Shown here: piece by piece, positions 54,500-63,453 of the stretch
Layout of the letters: each line of letters starts with the position of its first letter
How positions within the stretch are numbered: position 1 is the stretch's first letter
Assembly: GCA_002392915.1 (NCBI GenBank)
Contig: DGHQ01000056.1
Coordinates: 1-64,000, forward strand
DNA: 64,000 nucleotides
Direction of reading: 5' to 3'
Origin: Bacteroidales bacterium UBA3844
Lineage (GTDB): Bacteria; Bacteroidota; Bacteroidia; Bacteroidales; Paludibacteraceae
Notes under the pieces: model-generated
The model's database searches: none
What the model was told of the DNA's origin: nothing
The model's input: the letters and a program-made list of their open reading frames with translations, nothing else
Program-made: the position numbers and the translations under genes

Positions 54500-56641
54500 T
54501 TAAGAAATCTCCTTATCCGCAGGCGACGAGAATTGCTCCGGATAAAGAATGATAAAACTATTGTCTGCAAAATATCGGCCTAATTGCTGCGGCAGTTTCT
54601 CAAACGCAGGCAAATAGGAATCGTTGTTTATTCTCGACGACACAATCACAAGAAGATTATCCGACTCCAATTCACGTGTCAGGATCAGGAATTCATCCCA
54701 ATCGTCAAGAATTTCATATTGAGTCGGCACTCCAAACTTATTTCTGCTCGCAAGCTCCTTGATTTGTTCAAGAGTATCAGCTGGAGCGAAAAATTTAGCT
54801 GAAGCACCAATCTGTTTACATATATTTTTTACTCTGTCGTACCATTTCACAAATCCGATTTCAAACTGTGCTTTCGGCGGAACAGCCACGACCACCCTGC
54901 GTATCGTGCTCAGGGGTTGCACCGCCTTCACAACCATAACCATCTGGTTGGTCAGCTGAAGCAATTTTTCCGTCTTCTCACCAAAGAAAGAATCTGTAAA
55001 TGTATTCTTATGATGAAGACCTAATACGATGTCAGTGATATTGTTTTCTTTTATTGTGTGAATCATACCCATAGCGACATTAGTGTCGTATCTGGAAATC
55101 ATCTTTACGGAATTATCAGTTGCCGACGCGATACGAGCCGCTCTTTCAAGCAGTTTGCGTCCGTGATCCATTCCGTTGTTTGGTGAGTCATCGGCGACAT
55201 GAAGGGCATAAAGTGGTTCCTTCGATTTTTTAGCTTTAAGGATAACCGCAAGTTCCATCAGTCTCACCAAATTATCTGGATGATAAAGTGGCACCAGAAT
55301 TCTGTCTGCCTGCTGAGCCTTAACGATCTTCTCGTCGATAGTCTCCGACTCTGTCGATATCTTCTTCGACATTCGTTCTGTCACCGTTGACGAGATGACA
55401 CAAGTGACAAGAATCATAATGACCGTACCATTAAGGATGTCATTACTGAAAATACGAATCAACGATCCGTCATCAGCAAATTTGATGACAGTGTCGTAGC
55501 CAATCTTCACCGCTGCCAACGTTGCTGCGGCCTGCGCTGTACTCAATCCAAAAATAAGGTTGCCCTCTACTTTTTTAAGATTAAAAGTGCGTTGCGTGAT
55601 CATAGCCGCCAAATACTTTGACAAATTTGAGACCACGCACATCACGACTGCCACTATCAATGTGTTAGGACCAGCAAACACTGCTCTTAAATCAATAAGC
55701 ATTCCGACTCCTATCAAAAAGAACGGAATGAAAATCGCATTACCCACAAACTCCAACCTGTTCATCAAAGGTGAAATTCGTGGAATTAAAGAACTTATCG
55801 CTATACCGACCAAAAAAGCACCGATAATTGCCTCCAATCCAGCAAGTTGAGCAATATAGCCTCCCAAGAAGACAAGTGCCAACACAAATATGTACTGACC
55901 CACACTATCATTTACCCGTTTGAAGAACAAACTGGCAAGACGTGGGAAAACGAATATGATAATAAATAGGAATATACAAATAGCGATTGCCATACGAACC
56001 CAGAAGAAACTGTTGATCTGTCCTTTCGCCATACCGACAATCACGGCTAGAACCAACAAAGACAATGTTGTGGCGATCATTGTTCCTCCAATGGTTATAC
56101 TTATGCTACGGTTCTTATTTACACCATATTTGCTGACAATCGGATAGGATATCAGCGTATGCGACGCATACATACTGGCGAGCAAAAGAGATGCCACCAA
56201 CAGATAGTATTGCGACGTCATTTCAGAAGCTTCCGTGACAGTCGAGTCGTATGGCACCACATGGTGGGGTATATATTGGAGCAAGAAATAACTGCTCAAC
56301 GTACCTATCACCATCGGCAAAATAAAGGTTATTCCGCCAAAGAAAACTCCCGCCTTACGGTTTTTCTTAAAGTCGGTAATATCCATCTCAATACCAGCCA
56401 AGAACATGATGTACACCATGCCGACGGTGCCATAAAGTTCAAAACTGGAATCTCGAGTCAACACGCCTATTCCATGTTCTCCCAAGATTATTCCCGCCAG
56501 AATCATCACGATGATGTTTGGCAGTTTTAGTTTCTCCGATACAAACGGAGCAAAAAGAATCACGAAGAGTACGAGCGAAAATATGAGTACCGGGTTGGTT
56601 ACCGGCAAACTCATACCTATATGACTGAATATTGTATCCAT
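54500..56641 (-). CDS. CPA2-type cation/proton antiporter with UspA-like domain
   Basis: 713 aa. About 12-13 membrane helices (residues 1-420) follow the KefB/NhaS pattern (VMILAGIILGEHGIGVL, GTVGMVYIMFLAGIEMD, LAGLEAIIGAFLVGIAISSL). The C-terminal 290 residues hold UspA-like nucleotide-binding folds (RILVPLYHPDNLVRLMELAV, DIVLGLHHKNTFTDSFFG). It probably exchanges K+ or Na+ for protons in pH and ion balance, controlled by the cytoplasmic Usp domain. In the glnS operon, 15 bases before the acyltransferase. Confidence 0.9.
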   Translation of the reverse strand: MDTIFSHIGMSLPVTNPVLIFSLVLFVILFAPFVSEKLKLPNIIVMILAGIILGEHGIGVLTRDSSFELYGTVGMVYIMFLAGIEMDITDFKKNRKAGVFFGGITFILPMVIGTLSSYFLLQYIPHHVVPYDSTVTEASEMTSQYYLLVASLLLASMYASHTLISYPIVSKYGVNKNRSISITIGGTMIATTLSLLVLAVIVGMAKGQINSFFWVRMAIAICIFLFIIIFVFPRLASLFFKRVNDSVGQYIFVLALVFLGGYIAQLAGLEAIIGAFLVGIAISSLIPRISPLMNRLEFVGNAIFIPFFLIGVGMLIDLRAVFAGPNTLIVAVVMCVVSNLSKYLAAMITQRTFNLKKVEGNLIFGLSTAQAAATLAAVKIGYDTVIKFADDGSLIRIFSNDILNGTVIMILVTCVISSTVTERMSKKISTESETIDEKIVKAQQADRILVPLYHPDNLVRLMELAVILKAKKSKEPLYALHVADDSPNNGMDHGRKLLERAARIASATDNSVKMISRYDTNVAMGMIHTIKENNITDIVLGLHHKNTFTDSFFGEKTEKLLQLTNQMVMVVKAVQPLSTIRRVVVAVPPKAQFEIGFVKWYDRVKNICKQIGASAKFFAPADTLEQIKELASRNKFGVPTQYEILDDWDEFLILTRELESDNLLVIVSSRINNDSYLPAFEKLPQQLGRYFADNSFIILYPEQFSSPADKEIS

Positions 56642-56663
56642 CGCTCGTCCTTCTTAAATATCA

Positions 56664-57209
56664 TTAATCCTTATTCAAGCAGTATCCGTAAACAGTGACG
56701 TTTCTAAGAGCAAAACCCAATTTTCTTCCATCATGATTTTCTGGATTATACTTGCCTGGTTTCGCTGCATTTTCAAATATAAACATCATGCGTATAGAAC
56801 CGTCTGCGCCAAGATTCTCCTTTGGCACATTAACAAAAACAGTGCTATTACCGTTTGTTGAGAAATGAGAAATTTTCTCTCCATTCACCTCGACGTCAAA
56901 TCTCAAAGGCTCATCTGGGCATATTATTCTATCAACATCCAATTTGACAGTCACTTCCGCCTTAGGAACCGCCATCAACTCAATTGTTGCAGTATCGCCA
57001 TTAGACCAACGTCCAAAGTCTTCATTACCTGAAAAACCAGAAATTTCACAACCTGGATTTTCCTGGCAGAAATCATAGAATGAATACAAATGCTTTACAT
57101 TTGACTCACTTTTCACTTCTGTTGTAACAGAATCTGGCGATTTCTCTTCTTTTGTGGAACAACAACACAAAGCTAATGTCATTCCCAAAATATACATGAC
57201 ACGTTTCAT
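56664..57209 (-). CDS. Lipoprotein with GFSG.E.FGRW domain, paralogue 1
   Basis: 181 aa. The lipoprotein signal has a Cys run (LALCCCSTKEE). The mature part has YDFCQENPGCEISGFSG and FGRWSNGDTATIEL, then beta strands and a C-terminal RKLGFALRNVTVYGYC. It is clearly a paralogue of the next gene. The pattern resembles the non-catalytic beta domain at the C-terminus of some membrane glycosyltransferases (DUF7024-like), so carbohydrate or envelope binding is a guess. Confidence 0.75.
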   Translation of the reverse strand: MKRVMYILGMTLALCCCSTKEEKSPDSVTTEVKSESNVKHLYSFYDFCQENPGCEISGFSGNEDFGRWSNGDTATIELMAVPKAEVTVKLDVDRIICPDEPLRFDVEVNGEKISHFSTNGNSTVFVNVPKENLGADGSIRMMFIFENAAKPGKYNPENHDGRKLGFALRNVTVYGYCLNKD

Positions 57210-57225
57210 TGGCTATCGCTTAAAT

Positions 57226-57798
57226 TTAATCTTCTGTCTCTTCCACTTCGTCTACAGCAACTCCATAGAGAGTTATACTAGATATCGCCATTCCTAACAA
57301 GCGAGAATCATAAATTTCTGGATTTACATCAATAGGTCTTTTAGGGTTCAATATCTTAAACACTAGATTAAGATTATCATTGTCGCCAACTGCATCCGCT
57401 GGAACATTAACATAAATATCCCCAGGATAAGTTTCGCCTTCATCAACCTTCTGTTCATTAACGTAAACCTCATATTTAGTGGCATCTCCTCCAGGCACTG
57501 CATTTGTCACAACAATCTTTGCAGTCAAATCTGAATTTGGAACAATATTCTCGAATGTGACAGTAGAAGACTCCTCATTTGTCCATCTTCCAAAGCCTTC
57601 AGCTCCTGAAAATCCGGAGATCTGACATCCTGGATCCTCTTCCTTAAAGTCATAATAAGAAACAGACATAGTCGCATTGCCTAATCCACCAACGAATCCC
57701 ATTGCTGTCATTCTATTGCCATCTTCTTCAACCGAACCTGAAGAGCAACCACATAACATAGCTGCCATTCCTAATGCATAGAAAAAATTCTTTTTCAT
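57226..57798 (-). CDS. Lipoprotein with GFSG.E.FGRW domain, paralogue 2
   Basis: 190 aa from ATG 57798. I chose this start because it directly precedes the lipoprotein signal (FFYALGMAAMLCGCSSG); the longer frame would overlap glnS. It has YDFKEEDPGCQISGFSG, FGRWTNEESSTVTF, IYVNVPADAVG and RLLGMAISSITLYGV, aligning with paralogue 1 over the whole domain. The C-terminus is acidic (DEVEETED). A tandem duplication inside a housekeeping operon. Function unknown. Confidence 0.75.
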   Translation of the reverse strand: MKKNFFYALGMAAMLCGCSSGSVEEDGNRMTAMGFVGGLGNATMSVSYYDFKEEDPGCQISGFSGAEGFGRWTNEESSTVTFENIVPNSDLTAKIVVTNAVPGGDATKYEVYVNEQKVDEGETYPGDIYVNVPADAVGDNDNLNLVFKILNPKRPIDVNPEIYDSRLLGMAISSITLYGVAVDEVEETED

Positions 57799-57821
57799 GT
57801 TTTTTGTTGTTATTGTTGTTT

Positions 57822-59588
57822 TTATTTTTTCATCTCTTTTGCCCAACTGTCTTTTAATCCGACTGTACGGTTGAACACCAAATGGTCTGCCGTAGATGTC
57901 TTATCCACAGTAAAATAGCCTATACGCTGGAATTGCAAGTAGTCGAGTGGCTTGCTATTTGCCAAATATTTCTCAACATAACAGTTGGTCAACACCTTCA
58001 ACGAGTCTGGATTAAGTATCTCGTGCATTGCGTCGATAGCCTCACACTGTTTCTCTTCTTTGATTCGTGCCAACTCGTCACGAGGGTTCTCAACCTTCCA
58101 AAGTCTGTCGTACAAACGAACCTCTGCCTTGATCGCATGAGCACAACTTACCCAGTGAATTGTCTTTCCCTTGATCTTCATATTGCAGTTTGCCTCTCCT
58201 GTCTTTGTCTCTGGGATAAACTCTGCATGCACCTCCACTATATTTCCGTTGGCATCCTTCACAATACACTCCGCTGGATTCTCACTACACTTGATAATGT
58301 AGGCATTCTTCAAACGGACCTCCTTACCAGGACCAAGACGGAAGAATTTTGCCGGAGCATCTTCCATAAAATCGTCACGCTCAATCCACAATTCACGGCT
58401 GAACTCTACCTTATGTGTGGCTGAATTCACGTCTTCAGGATTATTGATAGCGTCCAATTCCTCAACCTTTCCTTCCGGATAGTTTGTGATGACGAGCTTG
58501 ATCGGATCAAGCACTGCTGCCACACGAGTTGCTCGCTTATTCAAATCGTCACGCACCGCGCTCTCAAGCAATGAGAACTCGTTCAATGCGTCATAAGTGG
58601 TGTAACCGATCTTATTGATGAAATTATGTATGCTCTCTGGCGAATATCCGCGTCTTCTGAATCCGCATATAGTAGGCATACGAGGATCGTCCCAATCCTC
58701 TACAACATGCTCCTTAACCAATGTCAAAAGATTTCTCTTCGACATCAAAGTATAATTCAGATTAAGTTTGTTGAACTCATACTGACGAGGGCGGTTGTCG
58801 TCAAGATCCTTACCCTCTTTTAGCCAATCAATAAACAAATCATAAAGCGGACGGTGAGGAACGAACTCAAGTGTACACAATGAGTGAGTCACACCCTCGA
58901 AATAGTCGCTCTGACCATGCGCGAAATCATACATAGGATATACCTTCCATTTCCAACCTGTACGATGATGCGGATGAGTAGTGATGATACGATAGATGAT
59001 CGGATCACGGAAATGCATGTTTGAGCTAGCCATGTCGATCTTAGCGCGAAGCACCATCTTTCCATCCTCAATCTTTCCATCTGTCATTTCCTGGAAAAGA
59101 CGAAGGTTTTCTTCAATTGGTCTGTTTCTATATGGACTTTCTGTTCCTGCAACAGTCGGTGTACCCTTCTGTGCGGCAATTTCCTCAGGAGTCTGCTCAT
59201 CAACGTAAGCCTTACCTTCCTTGATTAGTGTCACAGCAAGATCCCAAAGTTGCTGGAAATAGTCGGATGCGTAGAAGACGTTGCCCCACTCGAATCCCAA
59301 CCATTTGATGTCCTCCTTGATTGCCTCAACATACTCGTTGTCCTCCTTCACTGGATTAGTGTCATCAAAACGGAGGTTGCATACGCCATTATACTTCTTG
59401 GCGATACCGAAATCCATGCAAATAGCCTTTGCATGACCAATATGGAGATAGCCGTTTGGTTCTGGCGGGAAACGAGTCTGAACCTTACCACCGTTTTTGC
59501 CATTCGCCAAATCTTCCACCACCTTCTGCTCAATGAAATTAAGCACCTCTTTGGCTTCGTTTTTTTCTATCTCTTGGTTTTCTGCCAT
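57822..59588 (-). CDS. glnS: Glutaminyl-tRNA synthetase
   Basis: 588 aa. HIGH motif at 49-52 (PNGYLHIGHAKAIC), RFDDTNPVKEDNEYVEAI, and the KMSKS-type loop LMSKRNLLTLV. The C-terminal anticodon-binding beta barrels follow (LGPGKEVRLKNAYIIKC, YFTVDKTSTADHLVFNRTV). It charges tRNA-Gln directly. First gene of the eight-gene minus-strand operon that runs to 50064. Confidence 0.97.
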   Translation of the reverse strand: MAENQEIEKNEAKEVLNFIEQKVVEDLANGKNGGKVQTRFPPEPNGYLHIGHAKAICMDFGIAKKYNGVCNLRFDDTNPVKEDNEYVEAIKEDIKWLGFEWGNVFYASDYFQQLWDLAVTLIKEGKAYVDEQTPEEIAAQKGTPTVAGTESPYRNRPIEENLRLFQEMTDGKIEDGKMVLRAKIDMASSNMHFRDPIIYRIITTHPHHRTGWKWKVYPMYDFAHGQSDYFEGVTHSLCTLEFVPHRPLYDLFIDWLKEGKDLDDNRPRQYEFNKLNLNYTLMSKRNLLTLVKEHVVEDWDDPRMPTICGFRRRGYSPESIHNFINKIGYTTYDALNEFSLLESAVRDDLNKRATRVAAVLDPIKLVITNYPEGKVEELDAINNPEDVNSATHKVEFSRELWIERDDFMEDAPAKFFRLGPGKEVRLKNAYIIKCSENPAECIVKDANGNIVEVHAEFIPETKTGEANCNMKIKGKTIHWVSCAHAIKAEVRLYDRLWKVENPRDELARIKEEKQCEAIDAMHEILNPDSLKVLTNCYVEKYLANSKPLDYLQFQRIGYFTVDKTSTADHLVFNRTVGLKDSWAKEMKK

Positions 59589-59630
59589 ATCAATAAATTT
59601 ATTCTACTTCTAAAATTAGTATATATGGTG

Positions 59631-59638
59631 CAAAAATA
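59631..59638 (-). promoter_or_regulatory. -7 box of the glnS operon
   Basis: TATTTTTG on the minus strand matches TAnnTTTG, 43 bases before the glnS ATG. No good -33 box. Confidence 0.5.
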
Positions 59639-59718
59639 GTTTTATTTTCTCAATAAATCTATATTTTTTTTGCGAAAAGGAAGGCTTAAAACACAAAGTT
59701 GGAATTTTAAATACAACA

Positions 59719-59750
59719 GTTGGGAGTTAATTCAAAAAGATGTATCTTTG
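59719..59750 (+). promoter_or_regulatory. Promoter of purE
   Basis: -33 GTTG (59719-59722), a 20-base spacer and -7 TATCTTTG (59743-59750). It leaves a leader of about 85 bases before purE, containing an imperfect hairpin (ACGCACGGA...TCCGCGT). Confidence 0.65.
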
Positions 59751-59842
59751 CAAAATAAGCCGTGTAGAAACGCACGGATTTACGTGTCGCAAATTTCCGC
59801 GTCACAGCAACAAATGAAGTGTTTGACAAATTTTGAAGGATA

Positions 59843-60349
59843 ATGAATCCACAGGTAAGTATCATAATGGGCAGCACATCCGACCTGCCTATAATGGAAA
59901 AGGCCGCAAAAATACTCGACGAGTTTGAGATCCCGTTTGAGATAAACGCCCTTTCTGCACACCGTACTCCATCTGAAGTTGAGAGTTTCGCCACAAACGC
60001 AGAGTCACGTGGCATAAAGGTTATTATCGCGGCAGCCGGTATGGCAGCAGCATTGCCAGGTGTGATTGCGGCACAGACATCTGTTCCAGTGATTGGTGTT
60101 CCTATCGCATCCACTCTTGAGGGCATGGACGCTCTTCTTTCTATCGTCCAGATGCCTCCAGGAATTCCTGTAGCGACAGTCGGCATCAACGGAGCCATGA
60201 ACGCCGGAATTCTTGCGGCTCAGATGATTGCGTTGAGCGACAAGGCAGTGGCTGAAAAGGTCAAGGCCCACAAAGCTGGATTGAAGAATAAAATTGTTAA
60301 GGCTAACGAAGAGTTGGCAAAAGTGCAATTCAAATTCAAAACAAATTAA
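59843..60349 (+). CDS. purE: N5-carboxyaminoimidazole ribonucleotide mutase
   Basis: 168 aa. The phosphate-binding start IIMGSTSDLPIM, the catalytic SAHRTP, AAAGMAAALPG and the GINGAMNAGILAAQM block are all conserved for bacterial PurE. It moves the carboxyl group of N5-CAIR in purine synthesis. Own promoter; the adjacent pta/ackA genes are not purine genes. A hairpin 15 bases past the stop separates them. Confidence 0.96.
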   Translation: MNPQVSIIMGSTSDLPIMEKAAKILDEFEIPFEINALSAHRTPSEVESFATNAESRGIKVIIAAAGMAAALPGVIAAQTSVPVIGVPIASTLEGMDALLSIVQMPPGIPVATVGINGAMNAGILAAQMIALSDKAVAEKVKAHKAGLKNKIVKANEELAKVQFKFKTN

Positions 60350-60363
60350 TCGCCCACATGTAG

Positions 60364-60383
60364 AGACGCACGACCGTGCGTCT
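60364..60383 (+). repeat. AGACGC palindrome between purE and pta
   Basis: AGACGCACG-AC-CGTGCGTCT, a perfect 9-bp stem with a 2-base loop and no T-run. It belongs to a set of AGACGC/GCGTCT hairpins that recurs at 62775, 62813 and about 63515. Confidence 0.55.
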
Positions 60384-60496
60384 ATGATGAGATAAATTAT
60401 GCGTCTCTGATGAACAGAAACAAAAACGTTCTTTTTTACATACGGATTCTGTGTGTGACAAGATTAAAAACATCGAAAAATTAAAGATTTTTAGAT

Positions 60497-61507
60497 ATGG
60501 CAATTTTAGACAGTATTATTGCTCGCGCTAAGCAGAACAAGCAGCGCATCGTTCTTCCTGAAGGTACAGAAGAGCGTACTTTGAAGGCTGCCGACCAAAT
60601 TTTGGCAGAGGGTATTGCAAACATCATTTTGCTAGGCAACCCTAACGAGATCAACAAGTTGGCTTCTGAGTTCGGTCTTAAAAACATCTCAAAGGCAACT
60701 GTCATAGACCCTGAAAATAACCCAAACAGCCAGAAATACATCGACCTGTTGCTTCAACTTCGTCAACGCAAAGGTTTGCAACCTGAGCAGGCTGTAGAGC
60801 TTGTTAAGGATCCTCTATATTTGGCTTGTCTTCTTGTCAAGGCTGGCGACGCTGATGGTGAGGTGGCTGGTGCAAAGAATTACACTGGCAACGTGCTTCG
60901 TCCTGCATTCCAGATCATCAAAACTCGCCAGGGTGCTAAATGTGTGAGCGGCGCATTCCTTATGATTTTCAAGGACAAGACTTACGGTCACGACGGCATG
61001 TTGCTATTCGCCGACTGTGCTGCCACTCCAGTGCCAACAGCTGAGGAACTTGGCAGTATCGCTGTTGTCAGCGCAGGCACTGCTAAATCAATCTTCGGTT
61101 TCGACGATCCTAAGGTGGCTATCATGAGCTTCTCTACAAAGGGTTCAGCTAAGCATGAGACTGTAGACAAGGTTATCGAGGCTGGTAATTTTGCAAAACA
61201 ATATGCTCCAGACTTGAAGATCGACGCTGAGCTTCAGGCAGACGCTGCTCTTGTTCCAAGCGTTGCTAAAAGCAAGGCTCCAGGCAGCGAGGTTGCAGGT
61301 CAGGCTAACGTATTGGTTTTCCCTTCTCTTGAGGCAGGAAACATCGGCTACAAACTTGTTCAGCGTCTTGCTGGTGCAGAGGCACTCGGACCAATCCTTC
61401 AGGGTCTTGCCGCTCCAGTCAACGATCTTTCTCGTGGTTGCTCGGTAGAGGACGTAGTTAAAATGATTGCAATTACAGCAAACCAAGCAATTGCTGCAAA
61501 ACAATAA
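60497..61507 (+). CDS. pta: Phosphate acetyltransferase
   Basis: 336 aa, the short single-domain form. IVLPEGTEERTLKAAD, ASEFGLKNISKATVIDPE, VSGAFLMIFKDKTYGHDG and the C-terminal PVNDLSRGCSVEDVVKM match PTA/PTB-family enzymes. It converts acetyl-CoA and phosphate to acetyl phosphate, which AckA turns into acetate and ATP. It is paired with ackA after a 59-base gap, a standard fermentation module. Confidence 0.95.
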   Translation: MAILDSIIARAKQNKQRIVLPEGTEERTLKAADQILAEGIANIILLGNPNEINKLASEFGLKNISKATVIDPENNPNSQKYIDLLLQLRQRKGLQPEQAVELVKDPLYLACLLVKAGDADGEVAGAKNYTGNVLRPAFQIIKTRQGAKCVSGAFLMIFKDKTYGHDGMLLFADCAATPVPTAEELGSIAVVSAGTAKSIFGFDDPKVAIMSFSTKGSAKHETVDKVIEAGNFAKQYAPDLKIDAELQADAALVPSVAKSKAPGSEVAGQANVLVFPSLEAGNIGYKLVQRLAGAEALGPILQGLAAPVNDLSRGCSVEDVVKMIAITANQAIAAKQ

Positions 61508-61515
61508 ATAATCTA

Positions 61516-61545
61516 ATGTTGCAGGCGTACCAACGTCTGCAACAT
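61516..61545 (+). terminator. Intercistronic hairpin between pta and ackA
   Basis: ATGTTGCAG pairs with CTGCAACAT, with an inner CGT/ACG step. The following tract (TTCATATAT) is poor in T, so it is more likely a partial terminator or mRNA-stability element than a full stop. Confidence 0.5.
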
Positions 61546-61566
61546 TTCATATATAACTAAAAATTC

Positions 61567-62763
61567 ATGAAAATATTAGTACTAAACTGCGGTAGTTCAT
61601 CAATCAAGTACAAATTGATAGACATGCCAAAGAACGACACATTGGCGTCGGGAGGAGTTGAAAAAATCGGCTTGAAAGATTCTTTCTTGAAGTACAAGAC
61701 TCCATCAGGTGAGAAAAAACAAATTGATTGCGAAATTCCTGAGCACACAGCTGGAATCGAATTGATTCTTAAGGTTCTTCAATCAAAGGAAGACGGTGCT
61801 ATCAAGAGCCTGTCAGAAATCGAAGCTGTAGGTCATCGTGTTGTACACGGAGGTGAGAAATTCAACAAATCTGTACTAATTAATAAGGAGGTTATCGAAA
61901 ACATCAAGGAGTGTGCTCCTCTTGCACCTCTTCACAACCCAGCAAACCTAAAGGGTATCGAGGCAATCACACATGAATTGCCAAGCGTTCCTCAGGTTGC
62001 GGTGTTCGATACTGCATTCCATCAGACTATGCCATCTAAGGCATATATGTATGCTCTTCCTTATGAGTATTATAAGAAAGATGGCGTCCGCAGATATGGT
62101 TTCCACGGAACAAGCCACAGATATGTGTCTGCCCGCACTTTGGAAATCCTTGGAATGAAGCCAGAAGGCACAAAGATGATCACTTGCCACATCGGTAACG
62201 GTGGTTCTATCTCAGCAATCAAAGATGGCAAGAGCGTCGACACTTCAATGGGATTGACTCCTCTTGAAGGTCTTGTGATGGGTACTCGTTGCGGTGACAT
62301 CGACACAGGTGCTATCACATACTTGATGGACCGTGAGAAACTTGACATCAAGGCAATCAACAATATCCTTAATAAGGAGAGTGGATTGAAGGGAGTATCT
62401 GGTATTTCTCAGGATATGCGCGACGTGGAGGCTGGCATCAAAGACGGCAACGAGCGTGCTGCACTTGCAAGAGATATGTTTGTCTACCGTGTCCGCAAGT
62501 TCATCGGTTCTTACACAGCTGTCCTTGGTGGTCTTGACATTTTGGTCTTCACTGGTGGAATCGGAGAAAACCAAAGATCAATCCGTCAGCTATGCTGCGA
62601 GGATTTCGGTTATCTAGGAATAGAGATCGACGAAGCCGCTAACAATGCTGCGTCAGGAGTGGAGAAGATCATCTCAACACCATCGTCTAAGGTAAAGGTT
62701 CTTGTGGTTCCTACAGATGAGGAGTATATGATCGCAAAAGACACTCTTGAACTTGTAAAATAA
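61567..62763 (+). CDS. ackA: Acetate kinase
   Basis: 398 aa. The ASKHA phosphate loops NCGSSSIKYKL, GHRVVHGG, FHGTSHRYVS, ITCHIGNGGS and FTGGIGENQRSIR are present. It makes ATP from acetyl phosphate, giving acetate as fermentation end product. Directly downstream of pta and followed by a terminator. Confidence 0.97.
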   Translation: MKILVLNCGSSSIKYKLIDMPKNDTLASGGVEKIGLKDSFLKYKTPSGEKKQIDCEIPEHTAGIELILKVLQSKEDGAIKSLSEIEAVGHRVVHGGEKFNKSVLINKEVIENIKECAPLAPLHNPANLKGIEAITHELPSVPQVAVFDTAFHQTMPSKAYMYALPYEYYKKDGVRRYGFHGTSHRYVSARTLEILGMKPEGTKMITCHIGNGGSISAIKDGKSVDTSMGLTPLEGLVMGTRCGDIDTGAITYLMDREKLDIKAINNILNKESGLKGVSGISQDMRDVEAGIKDGNERAALARDMFVYRVRKFIGSYTAVLGGLDILVFTGGIGENQRSIRQLCCEDFGYLGIEIDEAANNAASGVEKIISTPSSKVKVLVVPTDEEYMIAKDTLELVK

Positions 62764-62774
62764 GACGCAAGTAA

Positions 62775-62795
62775 AGACGCAATAACATTGCGTCT
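62775..62795 (+). repeat. AGACGC palindrome after ackA
   Basis: AGACGCAAT-AAC-ATTGCGTCT, a perfect stem 11 bases past the ackA stop. Same family as the hairpins at 60364 and 62813. Confidence 0.55.
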
Positions 62796-62812
62796 CTTCA
62801 AATCATAAAAAT

Positions 62813-62845
62813 AGACGCTGCAAATGATGCGGCGTCTGTTTTTTT
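62813..62845 (+). terminator. Terminator of pta-ackA
   Basis: AGACGCTGC pairs with GCGGCGTCT (one wobble) around AAATGAT, followed by GTTTTTTTA. A near copy of this hairpin without the T-run occurs at about 63512-63541. Confidence 0.8.
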
Positions 62846-63059
62846 ATTGCCATTTTCCGTATCTTCAAACTTTTTATATACAAATGCAAAAAGAGGAAAC
62901 AGAAAACGCACCACTACAAATACAATTCATTTGTCGGTGCTGGAAAACATGTCATGAATGACACTGAAAACAACCCAACGCTAAAAACAAAAGAAAACAC
63001 ATGCCGTTTTCTGCGGTTTATGTTTTCTCTGTTGAGAGTTTTCAAAAACAAACTTGTCT

Positions 63060-63260
63060 GTGAGTTTTCCAAGTGTCAGATATTATAGCTGACACTGTTT
63101 TCTGTTTGATCATTATTCCTGTTGCGGGCAGACTTGAAAACCTGTCTGATATCTGAGAGATTCGTCTGAAAGACGCTACCGAGCAAAGCGAGAGTAACCC
63201 GTGACAACGTCTCGGGAAAGTCCAGCAATGTCATAAAATTTTGCCTGAAAGGCAATACAA
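63060..63260. other. Structured intergenic region, possible ncRNA
   Basis: Dense hairpins without coding potential: AGTGTCAG/CTGACACT (63072-63096), CAGAC/GTCTG (about 63129-63147), CGTC-TGAAA-GACG (63163-63175), GAG/CTC-type stem with CGAGCAAAGCGAG, and TTGCC-TGAAA-GGCAA (63241-63255). Two stems carry the same TGAAA loop. The phrase ACCGAGCAAAGC...CTCGGGAAAGTCC loosely recalls conserved riboswitch or RNA cores, but I cannot assign a class. Confidence 0.35.
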
Positions 63261-63289
63261 TAGAAATGCTTTCACGTCTTGTTTCCTCA

Positions 63290-63453
63290 TAAGTGTAGAA
63301 ATTCTCTTAAACTCCATGTCTCTGTATTTATATGTGCTCGCCTTCGGCTCGCACTTGGGGGAGGTAAGGGCCAATATCAATCAAACATGGGCCTTTGGAA
63401 TCCTCACATTTATGACACTCCTACTATCTTTTTAATTTCGTCGAATTCACGTT
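63290..63453 (-). repeat. MITE-like repeat, truncated copy (inverted)
   Basis: It contains the intact end AACGTGAATTCGAC (right side), the GGGCC/GGCCC central stem with ATGTTTGATTGATAT as in copy 3, and GTGCgaGCC-GAA-GGCgaGCAC. The other inverted end is not found. Confidence 0.65.

Noticed and set aside
54500..59588. Prophage or integrative element in the minus-strand gene block
   Set aside because: The genes are housekeeping with family-normal lengths, and no integrase, att repeats or phage genes are present.
63121..63235. Glycine riboswitch or RNase P fragment
   Set aside because: Short strings recall both (ACCGAGCAAAGC, GGGAAAGTCC), but the conserved core order is not met and no downstream gene fits.
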